32,307 nt of DNA from Rhodomicrobium udaipurense JA643 (GTDB taxonomy: Bacteria > Pseudomonadota > Alphaproteobacteria > Rhizobiales > Rhodomicrobiaceae): positions 1-32,307 of the forward strand of contig NZ_JFZJ01000027.1 of NCBI RefSeq assembly GCF_000636015.1, in the 5' to 3' direction. The position numbers and the translations under genes were made by a program. The notes below the pieces were generated by a model. The model was given only the letters and a program-made list of their open reading frames with translations. It was not told the origin of the DNA and did no database searches. Numbering within the stretch: the first letter of the stretch is position 1; each line of letters starts with the position of its first letter. This document shows, one piece after another, positions 7,217 through 15,683 of the stretch.

Positions 7217-9136
7217 ATGCTGCGTGCTACCTTCAATAAATGTGAAAAGAAGGTCGCAAGCCTCATGCCCCATTTTGTGCATTTGCTGTTCGCCGCGCTG
7301 ATCGGGCTTTCCCTCGCCGCGCCCGCATTCGCGGAGCCTGAGAAGCACCACGCGCTTTCTCTCGTGCGCGAGCCGAAATATCCGGCCGATTTCAAACATT
7401 TCGACGGCGTCAATCCGAACGCACCCAAGGGCGGCACGGTTCGCCTCGCTTCAGCCGCACCCTACGACAACCTCAATCCGGCAGTGTTTCGCGGTAACAT
7501 CGCGCCGGGCGTCTCCCGTGGCGCGGACCTCGTTTTCGAAGCGCTCATGGTCACGTCGCGAGAGGAAGGCTCGACGCAATATTGCCTTCTGTGCGAGTGG
7601 GTAAGTTTCCCGGAGGATCGCTCGTCCGTCACGTTCAAGCTGCGCGAAAGCGCGCGCTGGCACGATGGCGTAGCCGTCACCGTCGAGGACGTGCTCTTCA
7701 GCATGGATGTCGCCAAGGGCAAGGATCCCGACACGGGCGCACCGTGGCAGCCGCTCCTCGCGCAGTATTACAAGAACGTCGTCAAGGGCGAGAAGACCGG
7801 CGAGCATGAGGTGACGTTCACCTTCGATGTCTCCGGCAACCGCGAACTGCCCTTCATCGTGGGCGAACTCGTCGTTTATCCCAAGCACTGGTGGGAAGGG
7901 CGCGACGAAAGCGGCAAGCCGCGCGACATCTCCAAGACTTCGCTCGAACCGCCGCTCGGCTCCGGCCCGTACAAGGTCAAGGCGACGCGGCCGGGCGAGT
8001 GGATCGCCTTCGAGCGCGTTCCCGCCTATTGGGGTCGCGATCTCCCCGTGCGCGCGGGCGAGAACAATTTCGACACGCTCGAATTCCAGTATTACGGCGA
8101 TTCGAACGTGTCGATGGAGGCTTTCAAGGCGGGGCAATATGATTTCCGCGCCGAGTCGAGCGCAAAGACATGGGCCACGGCCTATGATTTTCCGGCGCTG
8201 CGCGAGGGCAAGGTCGTCAAGCGCGAGGTGAAGCTTGAAACGCCGAAGCCCATGCAGGGCTTCATCTTCAACATCCGCCGCCCGAAATTCGAGGACGTCC
8301 GCGTGCGCCGCGCGTTCAACCTCGCCTTCGACTTCGAGTGGACGAACCAGAACCTGTTCTTCGGGCAGTATACGCGCACGAACAGCTTCTTCCAGGGGCA
8401 GGAATTGGCCTCCAAGGGGCTGCCGTCGCCCGCCGAGCTTGAGCTTCTGGAGCCCTTGCGCGACAAGATCCCGCCGGAAGTGTTCACCGAAGAGTTCAGA
8501 AATCCGGTAAACAATGACCCCGCCGACTTCCGCACCAACCTTCGGCAGGCCGCGCGACTCCTGAAAGAAGCGGGATATAACGTCGTCAACAACAAGCTGG
8601 TGAGCCCGAAGGGCGAGCCGTTCACCGTGGAATTTCTTATCGAGTCCGAGGCTTTCCAGCGGGTGATCCTGCCCTACGTGGAAAACCTTCGGCGGCTCGG
8701 CATCGACGCTAATGTGCGTCTCGTGGATTCCACCGAGATGAAGCGGCGCGAGGACACGTTCGACTTCGACATTATCGTGGGGGTCTTCGCGCAGTCGGAA
8801 TCGCCCGGAAACGAGCAACGCGAATTCTGGAGTTCGTCCGCCGCCGACCAGACCGGCAGTCGCAATGTCATCGGCATCAAGAACCCCGCGATCGACACGC
8901 TCGTCGACAAGATCATCTTCGCGCCCAACCGCGACGCGCTCGTCACGGCTTGCCGGGCGCTCGACCGCGTGCTTCTCTGGAGCGCTTTCGTTATTCCTCA
9001 ATGGCATTCCGCGACGGCCCGCATCGCCTACTGGAACAAGTTCGGATCGCCCGATCCCCTGCCGAAGCTTGTGGTCGGCTTCCCGGAAGTCTGGTGGTTC
9101 GACGCTGAACTCGCCGCAAAGAACGGATTGAAATGA
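7217..9136 (+). CDS. Yej-type peptide ABC transporter substrate-binding protein, copy 1
   Basis: Periplasmic solute-binding protein of family 5, YejA subgroup, which in enterobacteria feeds peptides and microcin C-type compounds to YejBEF. Three starts are in frame: GTG 7205, ATG 7217 and ATG 7265. ATG 7217 is preferred because GGAAG sits 5 bp upstream and the n-region then carries Arg and Lys ahead of the hydrophobic core LLFAALIGLSLAA (cleavage near AFA-EP, residue 39), giving 639 residues. YejA-type markers are LVREPKYPADFKHFDGVNPN, APKGGTVRLAS, PPLGSGPYKVK and RRAFNLAFDFEWTNQNLFFG. The gene overlaps the next by 4 bp (ATGA), so the two binding proteins are co-translated. Substrate is inferred from the family only. 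Confidence 0.9.
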   Translation: MLRATFNKCEKKVASLMPHFVHLLFAALIGLSLAAPAFAEPEKHHALSLVREPKYPADFKHFDGVNPNAPKGGTVRLASAAPYDNLNPAVFRGNIAPGVSRGADLVFEALMVTSREEGSTQYCLLCEWVSFPEDRSSVTFKLRESARWHDGVAVTVEDVLFSMDVAKGKDPDTGAPWQPLLAQYYKNVVKGEKTGEHEVTFTFDVSGNRELPFIVGELVVYPKHWWEGRDESGKPRDISKTSLEPPLGSGPYKVKATRPGEWIAFERVPAYWGRDLPVRAGENNFDTLEFQYYGDSNVSMEAFKAGQYDFRAESSAKTWATAYDFPALREGKVVKREVKLETPKPMQGFIFNIRRPKFEDVRVRRAFNLAFDFEWTNQNLFFGQYTRTNSFFQGQELASKGLPSPAELELLEPLRDKIPPEVFTEEFRNPVNNDPADFRTNLRQAARLLKEAGYNVVNNKLVSPKGEPFTVEFLIESEAFQRVILPYVENLRRLGIDANVRLVDSTEMKRREDTFDFDIIVGVFAQSESPGNEQREFWSSSAADQTGSRNVIGIKNPAIDTLVDKIIFAPNRDALVTACRALDRVLLWSAFVIPQWHSATARIAYWNKFGSPDPLPKLVVGFPEVWWFDAELAAKNGLK

Positions 9137-11013
9137 GGACATACGAGGCTCGCAGTAAATTTTACGCCCGACGGGGCGGGAGTACTCTGCTCTCCGCGCT
9201 CTTCGCAACGTCGATGCTCCTCCTCGCGGGGAGCGCCTATGCCGCTGAACGCACGCACGGGCTTTCCTCCTTCGGCACGCTGAAATATCCTGCCGAGTTC
9301 AAGCACTTCGACTATGTGAACCCGAACGCACCAAAGGGCGGGCGCCTCGCGACGATGCCGACGAGTTCCATCAACACGTTCAACCACTTCAATGCCTTCA
9401 TCCTACGCGGCGATGCGGCCTTCGGAAGCGGCGGTCCGTATGACAGCGGCTTCCTGTTCGACTCGCTGATGGTCCGCGCGATGGATGAACCGGACGCGGT
9501 GTACGGCCTCGTTGCGCATTCAGCCGAGGTGGCGGACGACAAGCTGTCGGCGACGTTCTATCTTCGCCCTGAGGCGCGCTTCCGCGACGGCACGCCGCTC
9601 ACGGCGGACGACGTGGTGTTCACGCTCGACAAGCTGAAGAAGGATGGCCATCCGCGCTATCAGATGATGCTGCGCGATGTCGTGAGCGCCACGGCGGTGG
9701 ACCCGCATACGGTGCGCTACACCTTCAAGGGCGATAACCTGCGCGACCTGCCGCTGATGGTGGCGCAACTTCCCATCTTCTCAAAGGCATTTTACACGGC
9801 GAACGACTTCCTGAAGGAGAGCCTCGACCCGCCGCTCAGCTCCGGCCCCTACGAGGTCGGCGAGTTCCGGCAGGGCACCTTCGTCAGCTACAACCGCCGC
9901 AAGGATTATTGGGCCGCCGATCTGCCGGTCAATCGCGGGCGGTACAATTTCGATACGATCCGCTTTGAATATTATCGCGACCGCGCCGTGGGCCTCGAAG
10001 CGTTCAAGGCGCGTGCCTACGATCTGCGCGAGGAATTCACCTCGAAAAGCTGGGCGACGGAATATGACGTGCCTGCCGTCCGCGAAGGCAAGATCGTCAA
10101 GCTGACGCTGCCCGATGGCCGCCCCTCCGGCGCGCAGGGCTTCTTCCTCAACATGCGCCGCGAGAAGTTCGCCGACAGCCGCGTTCGCAAGGCGCTCGAC
10201 TACGCCTTTGACTTCGAGTGGACGAACAAGGCGCTGTTCTTCGGCCTCTATACGCGCACGGCGAGCTACTTCGAAAATTCCGACCTGAAAGCCGAGGGCA
10301 AGCCGTCCGATGCCGAACTCGCGCTGCTCGAACCGTTCCGCGACAAGCTTCCGCCGGAGGTGTTCGGCGAGCCCTACACACCGCCGGTAACGGACGGCTC
10401 CGGCCGCTTCCGGCCGAGCATCCGCGAGGCGTCGCGGCTCCTCGACGAGGCGGGCTGGAAGCTCGACGGCGGCGTCAGGAAGAACGCGAAGGGTGAAACG
10501 CTCGACATCGAGTTCCTCATCGACGATCCCGTCACCGAGCGCATCGTCGGCCCCTATGCGGGCAGGCTCTCCGATCTCGGCGTGAAGGCGACGCTGCGCC
10601 GCGTCGACCCCACGCAGGAGCAGGAGCGGATCAGGCGCTACGATTTCGAGATCAGCGCGCAGCGCTATTCGCTGTCGCAGACGCCGGGCCCGGAGGTGCG
10701 CGCCTTCTGGAACAGCGAGGCCGGCAAGGAAGACGGCAGCTATAATCTCTCGGGCATCGCCGATCCCGCCGTAGATGCCCTGATCGACAAGGTGCTTGCC
10801 GCGAAAAGCCGCGACGAACTTCGCACCGCTTGCCGCGCGCTCGACCGTGTGCTTCGCGCCGGGCATTACTGGGTTCCGCAGTGGTACAAGGCAGCCCACA
10901 ATATCGCGATGTGGGACAAGTTCGCGCGGCCAGCCGTGAAGCCCGCCTACGATCCGGCCATTCTGGACACGTGGTGGTACGACGCAGATAAAGCCGCAAA
11001 GCTTGGAGGCTAG
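9133..11013 (+). CDS. Yej-type peptide ABC transporter substrate-binding protein, copy 2
   Basis: 626-residue paralogue of the preceding gene, starting inside its stop (ATGA at 9133). The signal peptide has an Arg-rich n-region (RSKFYARRGG), core TLLSALFATSMLLLAGS and a cleavage site near AYA-AE (about residue 37). Shared landmarks are GTLKYPAEFKHFDYVNPN, APKGGRLAT, PPLSSGPYEVGEFRQG and KALDYAFDFEWTNKALFFGL. Divergence from copy 1 is considerable outside these blocks, so the pair may bind different peptides and share one translocator. Two adjacent yejA-like genes are known in Hyphomicrobiales, but enterobacterial yej operons have one. The permease genes follow only after a 575-bp gap. Confidence 0.9.
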   Translation: MRTYEARSKFYARRGGSTLLSALFATSMLLLAGSAYAAERTHGLSSFGTLKYPAEFKHFDYVNPNAPKGGRLATMPTSSINTFNHFNAFILRGDAAFGSGGPYDSGFLFDSLMVRAMDEPDAVYGLVAHSAEVADDKLSATFYLRPEARFRDGTPLTADDVVFTLDKLKKDGHPRYQMMLRDVVSATAVDPHTVRYTFKGDNLRDLPLMVAQLPIFSKAFYTANDFLKESLDPPLSSGPYEVGEFRQGTFVSYNRRKDYWAADLPVNRGRYNFDTIRFEYYRDRAVGLEAFKARAYDLREEFTSKSWATEYDVPAVREGKIVKLTLPDGRPSGAQGFFLNMRREKFADSRVRKALDYAFDFEWTNKALFFGLYTRTASYFENSDLKAEGKPSDAELALLEPFRDKLPPEVFGEPYTPPVTDGSGRFRPSIREASRLLDEAGWKLDGGVRKNAKGETLDIEFLIDDPVTERIVGPYAGRLSDLGVKATLRRVDPTQEQERIRRYDFEISAQRYSLSQTPGPEVRAFWNSEAGKEDGSYNLSGIADPAVDALIDKVLAAKSRDELRTACRALDRVLRAGHYWVPQWYKAAHNIAMWDKFARPAVKPAYDPAILDTWWYDADKAAKLGG

Positions 11014-11588
11014 ACAACGCACCCGCATCAAGGTTCACGCTCTCGTTCAAGTCTAGCGGGCGGCCCGCATCGAAAAAACAAGTCTTTCGCTTGCGATTGT
11101 GGACGGTGTTTCATACGGTATCCGCCACAACGAGCCGCCTGAGGCGGGCAATGCTTCAGCTTATGCTTGGAGACGCTGTGAAAATCGTTAAGAGGATCTT
11201 ACCGCCGTTTACCATAGTGGAGATATATGGGGCGCCTGCCATGATTAGCGGACATAATCCCGCGCCATGCAATGCCCGCCGGTAGAGCGTTTCCGACATT
11301 TGCGTTCCGCCTGCCCGCGCCACCGTAGGTCAGGTGCGTCGGTCTGAATGCGTGGCCTTTGATCCGATGCGAATGTCCGATGCTAGCCGGAAATCGGACC
11401 GCGAGGGCGTAAAACATGAGGCAAGCGCCTTGGCGCATCATGGGACTGAGCATCCCCGCTGCGCGCCACGTGACGCCGCCGCAAAACGGGCCGTTACGGC
11501 CTTGAGAATTTAGCGCGCGCGAACCGCCGCAGAGCCGCGAACGAAGTCGCGCCAGCGGAGGCCGCGCCAAGCCAAACAACAGGGAAAG
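11014..11588. other. 575-bp non-coding gap inside the yej gene set
   Basis: Separates the two binding-protein genes from the permease and ATPase genes. No supported gene: the small plus frame at 11091-11285 and the long minus frame at 11199-11909 (antisense to the permease) have no family signature. Dyads present are GCGGG-CGG-CCCGC (11056-11068), GTCCGAT-N11-ATCGGAC (11375-11399) and GCGCC-TT-GGCGC (11425-11436). It may hold a terminator or attenuator for the binding-protein unit and a separate promoter for the translocator, but I cannot point to a convincing promoter. Confidence 0.5.
11375..11399. repeat. Inverted repeat in the yejA-yejB gap
   Basis: Perfect arms GTCCGAT (11375-11381) and ATCGGAC (11393-11399) with an 11-nt loop, about 190 bp before the permease start. 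It has no T-run, so an mRNA stem or protein-binding site is as likely as a terminator. Confidence 0.35.
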
Positions 11589-12695
11589 ATGACCGCATAT
11601 ATCGTCCGACGCCTGGCCCTGATGGTCCCCACGCTGCTCGGCATCATGCTGATCAGCTTCATCATCATCCAGTTCGCCCCCGGCGGCCCTATCGAGCGCA
11701 TCATCGCGCAATTGCAGGGCACAAACGTCGATGCCACGGCGCGCATCGGCGGCTCGTCCACCGGCGATTTCTCGAAGATGGCCGCGCCGGGCCAGGATGC
11801 GGGCGGCGGCGGCTCCTATCGCGGCGCGCGCGGGCTCGATCCCGAACTTATCAAGAGCCTCGAAAAACAGTTCGGCTTCGACAAGCCGCCCGTCGAGCGC
11901 TTCCTGCACATGATGACGAGCTATCTCACCTTCGATTTCGGCCAGAGCTACTTCCGCGACGTGAGCGTTCTCCAGCTCATCAAGGAGAAACTGCCGGTGT
12001 CGATCTCCATCGGCCTTTGGCTGACGCTGCTCACCTACCTGATTTCGATCCCGCTCGGCATACGCAAGGCCGTGCAGGACGGTTCGCGCTTCGACGTATG
12101 GACATCGACCGTGGTCATTATCGGCTACGCGATCCCGAGCTTCCTGTTCGCGATCTTCCTCATCGTTTTATTCGCGGGCGGCTCCTTCCTCGACTGGTTC
12201 CCGCTACGCGGCCTCGTGTCCGATAATTACGCGCAGCTTTCGTGGCCCGAAAAGATCCTCGATTATTTCTGGCATCTCGCGCTGCCGATCACCGCGATGG
12301 TGATTTCCTCGCTCGCGACCATCACATTCCTCACGAAGAACTCGTTCCTCGATGAAATCAGGAAGCAATATGTGACGACCGCGCGCGCGAAGGGCCTCAC
12401 CGAAACGCGCGTGCTTTACGGCCACGTGTTCCGCAACGCGATGCTGCTGGTGATATCCGGCTTCCCGGCGGCGTTCATCTCGGCGTTTTTCACCAATGCG
12501 CTGCTCATCGAGACAATCTTTTCGCTCGACGGGCTTGGCCGCCTCTCCTTCGAGAGCGTGCTGAACCGAGACTACGCCGTGGTGTTCGCCACGCTCTATA
12601 TCTTCTCGGCCATCGGCCTTTTGCTCAACCTGGTGTCGGACCTTGTCTACACATGGGTGGATCCGCGCATCGATTTCGAGACGAGGGAGGTCTAG
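11589..12695 (+). CDS. yejB: Yej-type peptide ABC transporter permease YejB
   Basis: 368-residue inner-membrane permease of the DppB/OppB class. The N-terminal [20 protein letters not shown] helix and [10 protein letters not shown] are typical. A long periplasmic insert (about residues 36-85, with a Gly-rich [15 protein letters not shown]) is characteristic of YejB and absent from most DppB proteins. About five further helices follow. The EAA loop that contacts the ATPase reads [20 protein letters not shown] then RNAM. It ends [16 protein letters not shown], matching the usual C-terminus. Start ATG 11589 follows AGGGAAAG. The next permease starts 3 bp after the stop, so the B, E and F genes form one tight unit. 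Confidence 0.93.
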   Translation: MTAYIVRRLALMVPTLLGIMLISFIIIQFAPGGPIERIIAQLQGTNVDATARIGGSSTGDFSKMAAPGQDAGGGGSYRGARGLDPELIKSLEKQFGFDKPPVERFLHMMTSYLTFDFGQSYFRDVSVLQLIKEKLPVSISIGLWLTLLTYLISIPLGIRKAVQDGSRFDVWTSTVVIIGYAIPSFLFAIFLIVLFAGGSFLDWFPLRGLVSDNYAQLSWPEKILDYFWHLALPITAMVISSLATITFLTKNSFLDEIRKQYVTTARAKGLTETRVLYGHVFRNAMLLVISGFPAAFISAFFTNALLIETIFSLDGLGRLSFESVLNRDYAVVFATLYIFSAIGLLLNLVSDLVYTWVDPRIDFETREV

Positions 12696-12698
12696 GCC

Positions 12699-13841
12699 AT
12701 GGACATTCGTGTCGAACGCGCCCCTGACGCGCCCGCAGAAAAAGATCCAGCGGAAGTCGCCGCGCCCGTCGCAGAGAAGCGCGGGTGGTTTCACTTTTCG
12801 CCGCTGAACCAGCGCCGCTGGAGTATCTTCAAGTCCAATAGGCGCGGCTTCTACAGCTTCATCCTCTTCACCATCCTGTTCTTCCTGACGCTCTTCGCCG
12901 AGTTCATCGCGAACGACAAACCCTTCCTCGTGAAGTACGACGGCGCGATCTATACGCCGATCTTCAAGATGTACACGGAAAAGCAGTTCGGCGGCGAGTT
13001 CGAGACCGAAGCCGATTACCGCGACCCCGAGGTGAAACGCCTCATCCATGAGAAGAACGGCTGGATGGTGTGGCCGCTCATCCCGTACAGCTATCGCACG
13101 ATCAAGCTGGACCTGCCGGTGCCCGCGCCCGCGCCGCCATCGTGGGAAAACTGGCTCGGCACCGACGATCAGGGTCGCGACGTGCTCGCGCGCGTAATCT
13201 ACGGCTTCCGCATCTCGGTGCTGTTCGGCCTGTTCCTCACCATCTTCTCGGCGCTGATCGGCGTGACGCTCGGCGCGATCCAGGGCTATTTCGGCGGCTG
13301 GACCGACCTTCTGATGCAACGCTTCATCGAGATCATCGGATCGCTGCCGAGGCTTTACATCCTGCTGATCCTGTCGGCGATCCTTGCGCCCGGCTTCTGG
13401 TGGCTGTTGTTCATCATGCTGCTGTTCGAATGGACGGCGTTCGTCGGCCCCGTGCGCGCGGAGTTTCTGCGCGGCCGCAACTTCGAATATGTGCGGGCGG
13501 CGCGCGCTCTCGGCCTGTCGAATGTGCAGATCATGTTCAAGCACATCCTGCCGAACGCCATGGTGGCGACTGTCACGTTCGCGCCGTTCATCCTCGGCGG
13601 TGCGATCACGGCGCTGACGGCGCTGGATTATCTCGGCTTCGGCCTACCGCCCGGCTCGCCATCGCTCGGCGAACTCCTTCAGCAGGGCAAGCAGAACCTG
13701 CAAGCGCCGTGGCTGGGCCTCACCGCGTTCTTCACCATCGCGCTGATGTTGAGCCTGCTTGTCTTCGTGGGCGAGGCGGTGCGTGATGCGCTCGACCCGA
13801 GGAAGACAATGCGCGTAAACCACGTCGCGACGGGGAGCTAG
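12699..13841 (+). CDS. yejE: Yej-type peptide ABC transporter permease YejE
   Basis: 380-residue permease of the DppC/OppC class and partner of YejB. The long cytoplasmic N-terminus (about 50 residues, with NQRRWSIFKSNRRGFYSFI) leads to the first helix. A large periplasmic loop follows (about 70-145), including NWLGTDDQGRDVLARVIYGF, the standard DppC-family motif. The EAA loop is VRAARALGLSNVQIMFKHIL then PNAM, and the final cytoplasmic end is VRDALDPRKTM. GGGAGG just before the start overlaps the end of yejB, and the ATPase gene begins 4 bp after the stop. Together with YejB it should form the translocation pore. Confidence 0.93.
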   Translation: MDIRVERAPDAPAEKDPAEVAAPVAEKRGWFHFSPLNQRRWSIFKSNRRGFYSFILFTILFFLTLFAEFIANDKPFLVKYDGAIYTPIFKMYTEKQFGGEFETEADYRDPEVKRLIHEKNGWMVWPLIPYSYRTIKLDLPVPAPAPPSWENWLGTDDQGRDVLARVIYGFRISVLFGLFLTIFSALIGVTLGAIQGYFGGWTDLLMQRFIEIIGSLPRLYILLILSAILAPGFWWLLFIMLLFEWTAFVGPVRAEFLRGRNFEYVRAARALGLSNVQIMFKHILPNAMVATVTFAPFILGGAITALTALDYLGFGLPPGSPSLGELLQQGKQNLQAPWLGLTAFFTIALMLSLLVFVGEAVRDALDPRKTMRVNHVATGS

Positions 13842-13845
13842 GTCG

Positions 13846-15516
13846 ATGACCGAAACGCAAGCGATACAGCCGACGCCCATCGAAGCCGCTCCCGCAGAAG
13901 CGCCGCTGATCGAGGTGCGTAACCTCGCGGTGAAATTCTCAGGCACCGCGCCGGACGTCTTCGCCGCGCGCGATGTCTCTTTCGATATCAAGAAGGGCGA
14001 GACGCTCGCGCTCGTGGGCGAATCCGGCTCCGGCAAGACCGTGTCGGCGCTCTCGATTTTGCGCCTGCTCCCCGTGGGCGACGCGACGAACCCCATCGGC
14101 GAAATCTGGTTCGAGGGGCAGGATCTGCTGAAAGCGAAGGAAGCGGACATCCGACGCGTGCGCGGCAACCGCATCTCCATCATATTTCAGGAGCCGATGA
14201 CCTCGCTCAATCCGCTGCATACGGTGGAGACACAGGTCAGCGAGGTGCTGAAGGTCCATAAGGGCATGTCGAATACGGCGGCCCGCGAGCGCACGCTGGA
14301 ACTTCTCACCAAGGTCGGCATCCGCGACCCCGAAAGCCGCCTCGGCGCTTATCCGCATCAGCTTTCCGGCGGCCAGCGGCAACGTGTGATGATCGCCATG
14401 GCGCTCGCGAACGAGCCGGACCTGCTCATCGCGGACGAGCCGACGACGGCGCTCGACGTGACGATTCAGGCGCAGATCCTCGACCTTCTGAAAGACCTTC
14501 AGCGCGAACTCGGCATGGCGCTGCTGCTCATCACGCACGACCTCGGCATCGTTCGCAAGATGGCGGACCGAACCTGCGTGATGAAGGACGGGCTCGTCGT
14601 TGAGCGCGGCCCTGCGGAAGAGGTGTTCACCAACCCGCAGCATCCCTACACCAAGCAGTTGCTCGCCGCGCAGCCGAAGGGCGAAGCGCCGCCGCTCGAC
14701 GAGACCGCGCCCGTTGTGCTGAAGGCGGACGACCTGAAAGTGTGGTTTCCGATCAAGCGCGGCTTCCTGCAAAAGACGGTCGATCACATCAAGGCGGTGG
14801 ACGGCGTCTCGTTCAAGCTGCGCGCCGGGCAGACGCTCGGCATCGTGGGCGAGTCCGGCTCCGGCAAGACGACGCTCGGCCTCGCCATGCTCCGGCTCAT
14901 TTCGAGCGAGGGGCAGATCGTCTACGCGGGCCAGCGCATCGACGGGCTGAAGTCGCGCGAGATGCGCCCGCTGCGACGCGAAATGCAGATCGTGTTTCAA
15001 GACCCGTTCGGCTCGCTCAGCCCCCGCCTTTCGGTGGGGCAGATCATCGAGGAAGGGCTTCTCATCCAGAACCCCGACATGAGCCGCGACGAGCGCCGCG
15101 CGCGCGTTTCGGCCGCGCTGGATGAAGTCGGCCTCAACCCCGAGTGGCAGGACCGCTACCCGCACGAGTTTTCCGGCGGCCAGCGCCAGCGCATCTCCAT
15201 CGCGCGCGCCATGATCCTCGAACCGCGCTTCCTCATGCTTGACGAGCCGACGAGCGCGCTCGACGTATCCGTGCAGGCGCAAATCGTGGACCTCCTGAGC
15301 GGCCTCCAGAAGAAGCGCGGCCTCGCCTATCTCTTCATCAGCCACGACCTCAAGGTGATGCGCGCGCTCGCGAGCTACGTCATCGTGATGCGCAACGGCG
15401 TGGTGGTGGAGGAGGGACCAACGAAGGACATCTTCGAGCACCCGAAGAGCGACTACACGAAGGCGCTCATCGCCGCCGCGCTCGATCACCGCACGCTAGT
15501 CGTTCAGGCGGCCTAG
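13846..15516 (+). CDS. yejF: Yej-type ABC transporter ATP-binding protein YejF (two ATPase domains)
   Basis: 556-residue fused double ATPase that powers the Yej importer from the cytoplasmic face. Domain 1: Walker A GESGSGKT (58-65), signature LSGGQRQR (173-180), Walker [13 protein letters not shown] (193-204), switch His in LLITHD. Domain 2: Walker A GESGSGKT (335-342), signature FSGGQRQR (442-449), Walker [13 protein letters not shown] (462-473) and FISHD. Each domain is followed by the oligopeptide-transporter C-terminal extension with HPYTKQLL or KSDYTKAL. All catalytic motifs are intact in both halves. Ribosome site GGGGAG overlaps the yejE stop. It is the last gene of the unit; the short downstream dyad CAGCGC/GCGCTG (15557-15576) has no T-run. 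Confidence 0.95.
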   Translation: MTETQAIQPTPIEAAPAEAPLIEVRNLAVKFSGTAPDVFAARDVSFDIKKGETLALVGESGSGKTVSALSILRLLPVGDATNPIGEIWFEGQDLLKAKEADIRRVRGNRISIIFQEPMTSLNPLHTVETQVSEVLKVHKGMSNTAARERTLELLTKVGIRDPESRLGAYPHQLSGGQRQRVMIAMALANEPDLLIADEPTTALDVTIQAQILDLLKDLQRELGMALLLITHDLGIVRKMADRTCVMKDGLVVERGPAEEVFTNPQHPYTKQLLAAQPKGEAPPLDETAPVVLKADDLKVWFPIKRGFLQKTVDHIKAVDGVSFKLRAGQTLGIVGESGSGKTTLGLAMLRLISSEGQIVYAGQRIDGLKSREMRPLRREMQIVFQDPFGSLSPRLSVGQIIEEGLLIQNPDMSRDERRARVSAALDEVGLNPEWQDRYPHEFSGGQRQRISIARAMILEPRFLMLDEPTSALDVSVQAQIVDLLSGLQKKRGLAYLFISHDLKVMRALASYVIVMRNGVVVEEGPTKDIFEHPKSDYTKALIAAALDHRTLVVQAA

Positions 15517-15605
15517 GCGACGCCATTTGCGCGCGTCATGTTTCGGTGCGTTTCGTCAGCGCCTGGGCATGCGCTGGTGTGTCCTCTGACGCGACCCGTT
15601 GGACG

Positions 15606-15654
15606 TTGACGGTTCCCTCCCGCAACCGGTAATGTTCATAGTGGCCGAACTATG
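15606..15654 (+). promoter_or_regulatory. Candidate promoter with overlapping operator-like dyad
   Basis: A TTGACG box (15606-15611), 18-bp spacer and TAATGT (15630-15635) make a modest sigma70-type promoter. Immediately after it, CATAGT-N6-ACTATG (15637-15654) is a perfect 6+6 bp dyad placed where transcription would start, 30 bp before the ATG of the beta-oxidation gene. Such placement fits repression by a dimeric TetR- or GntR-type fatty-acid regulator. That is inference; no regulator gene is in the window. Confidence 0.4.
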
Positions 15655-15683
15655 CAACGAACAGAACGATTCCCCCGGGAGAA

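Noticed and set aside
7451-9208. 585-codon minus-strand frame opposite the first binding-protein gene
   Set aside because: Complete overlap with a well-supported gene on the plus strand and no recognisable protein features.
11199-11909. 236-codon minus-strand frame reaching into the yejA-yejB gap
   Set aside because: Half lies antisense to yejB and the rest has no ribosome site or family signature; considered as a gene in the gap but not supported.
13939-15489. 516-codon minus-strand frame opposite yejF
   Set aside because: Antisense of two intact ATPase domains; Arg/His/Glu/Leu-rich shadow.
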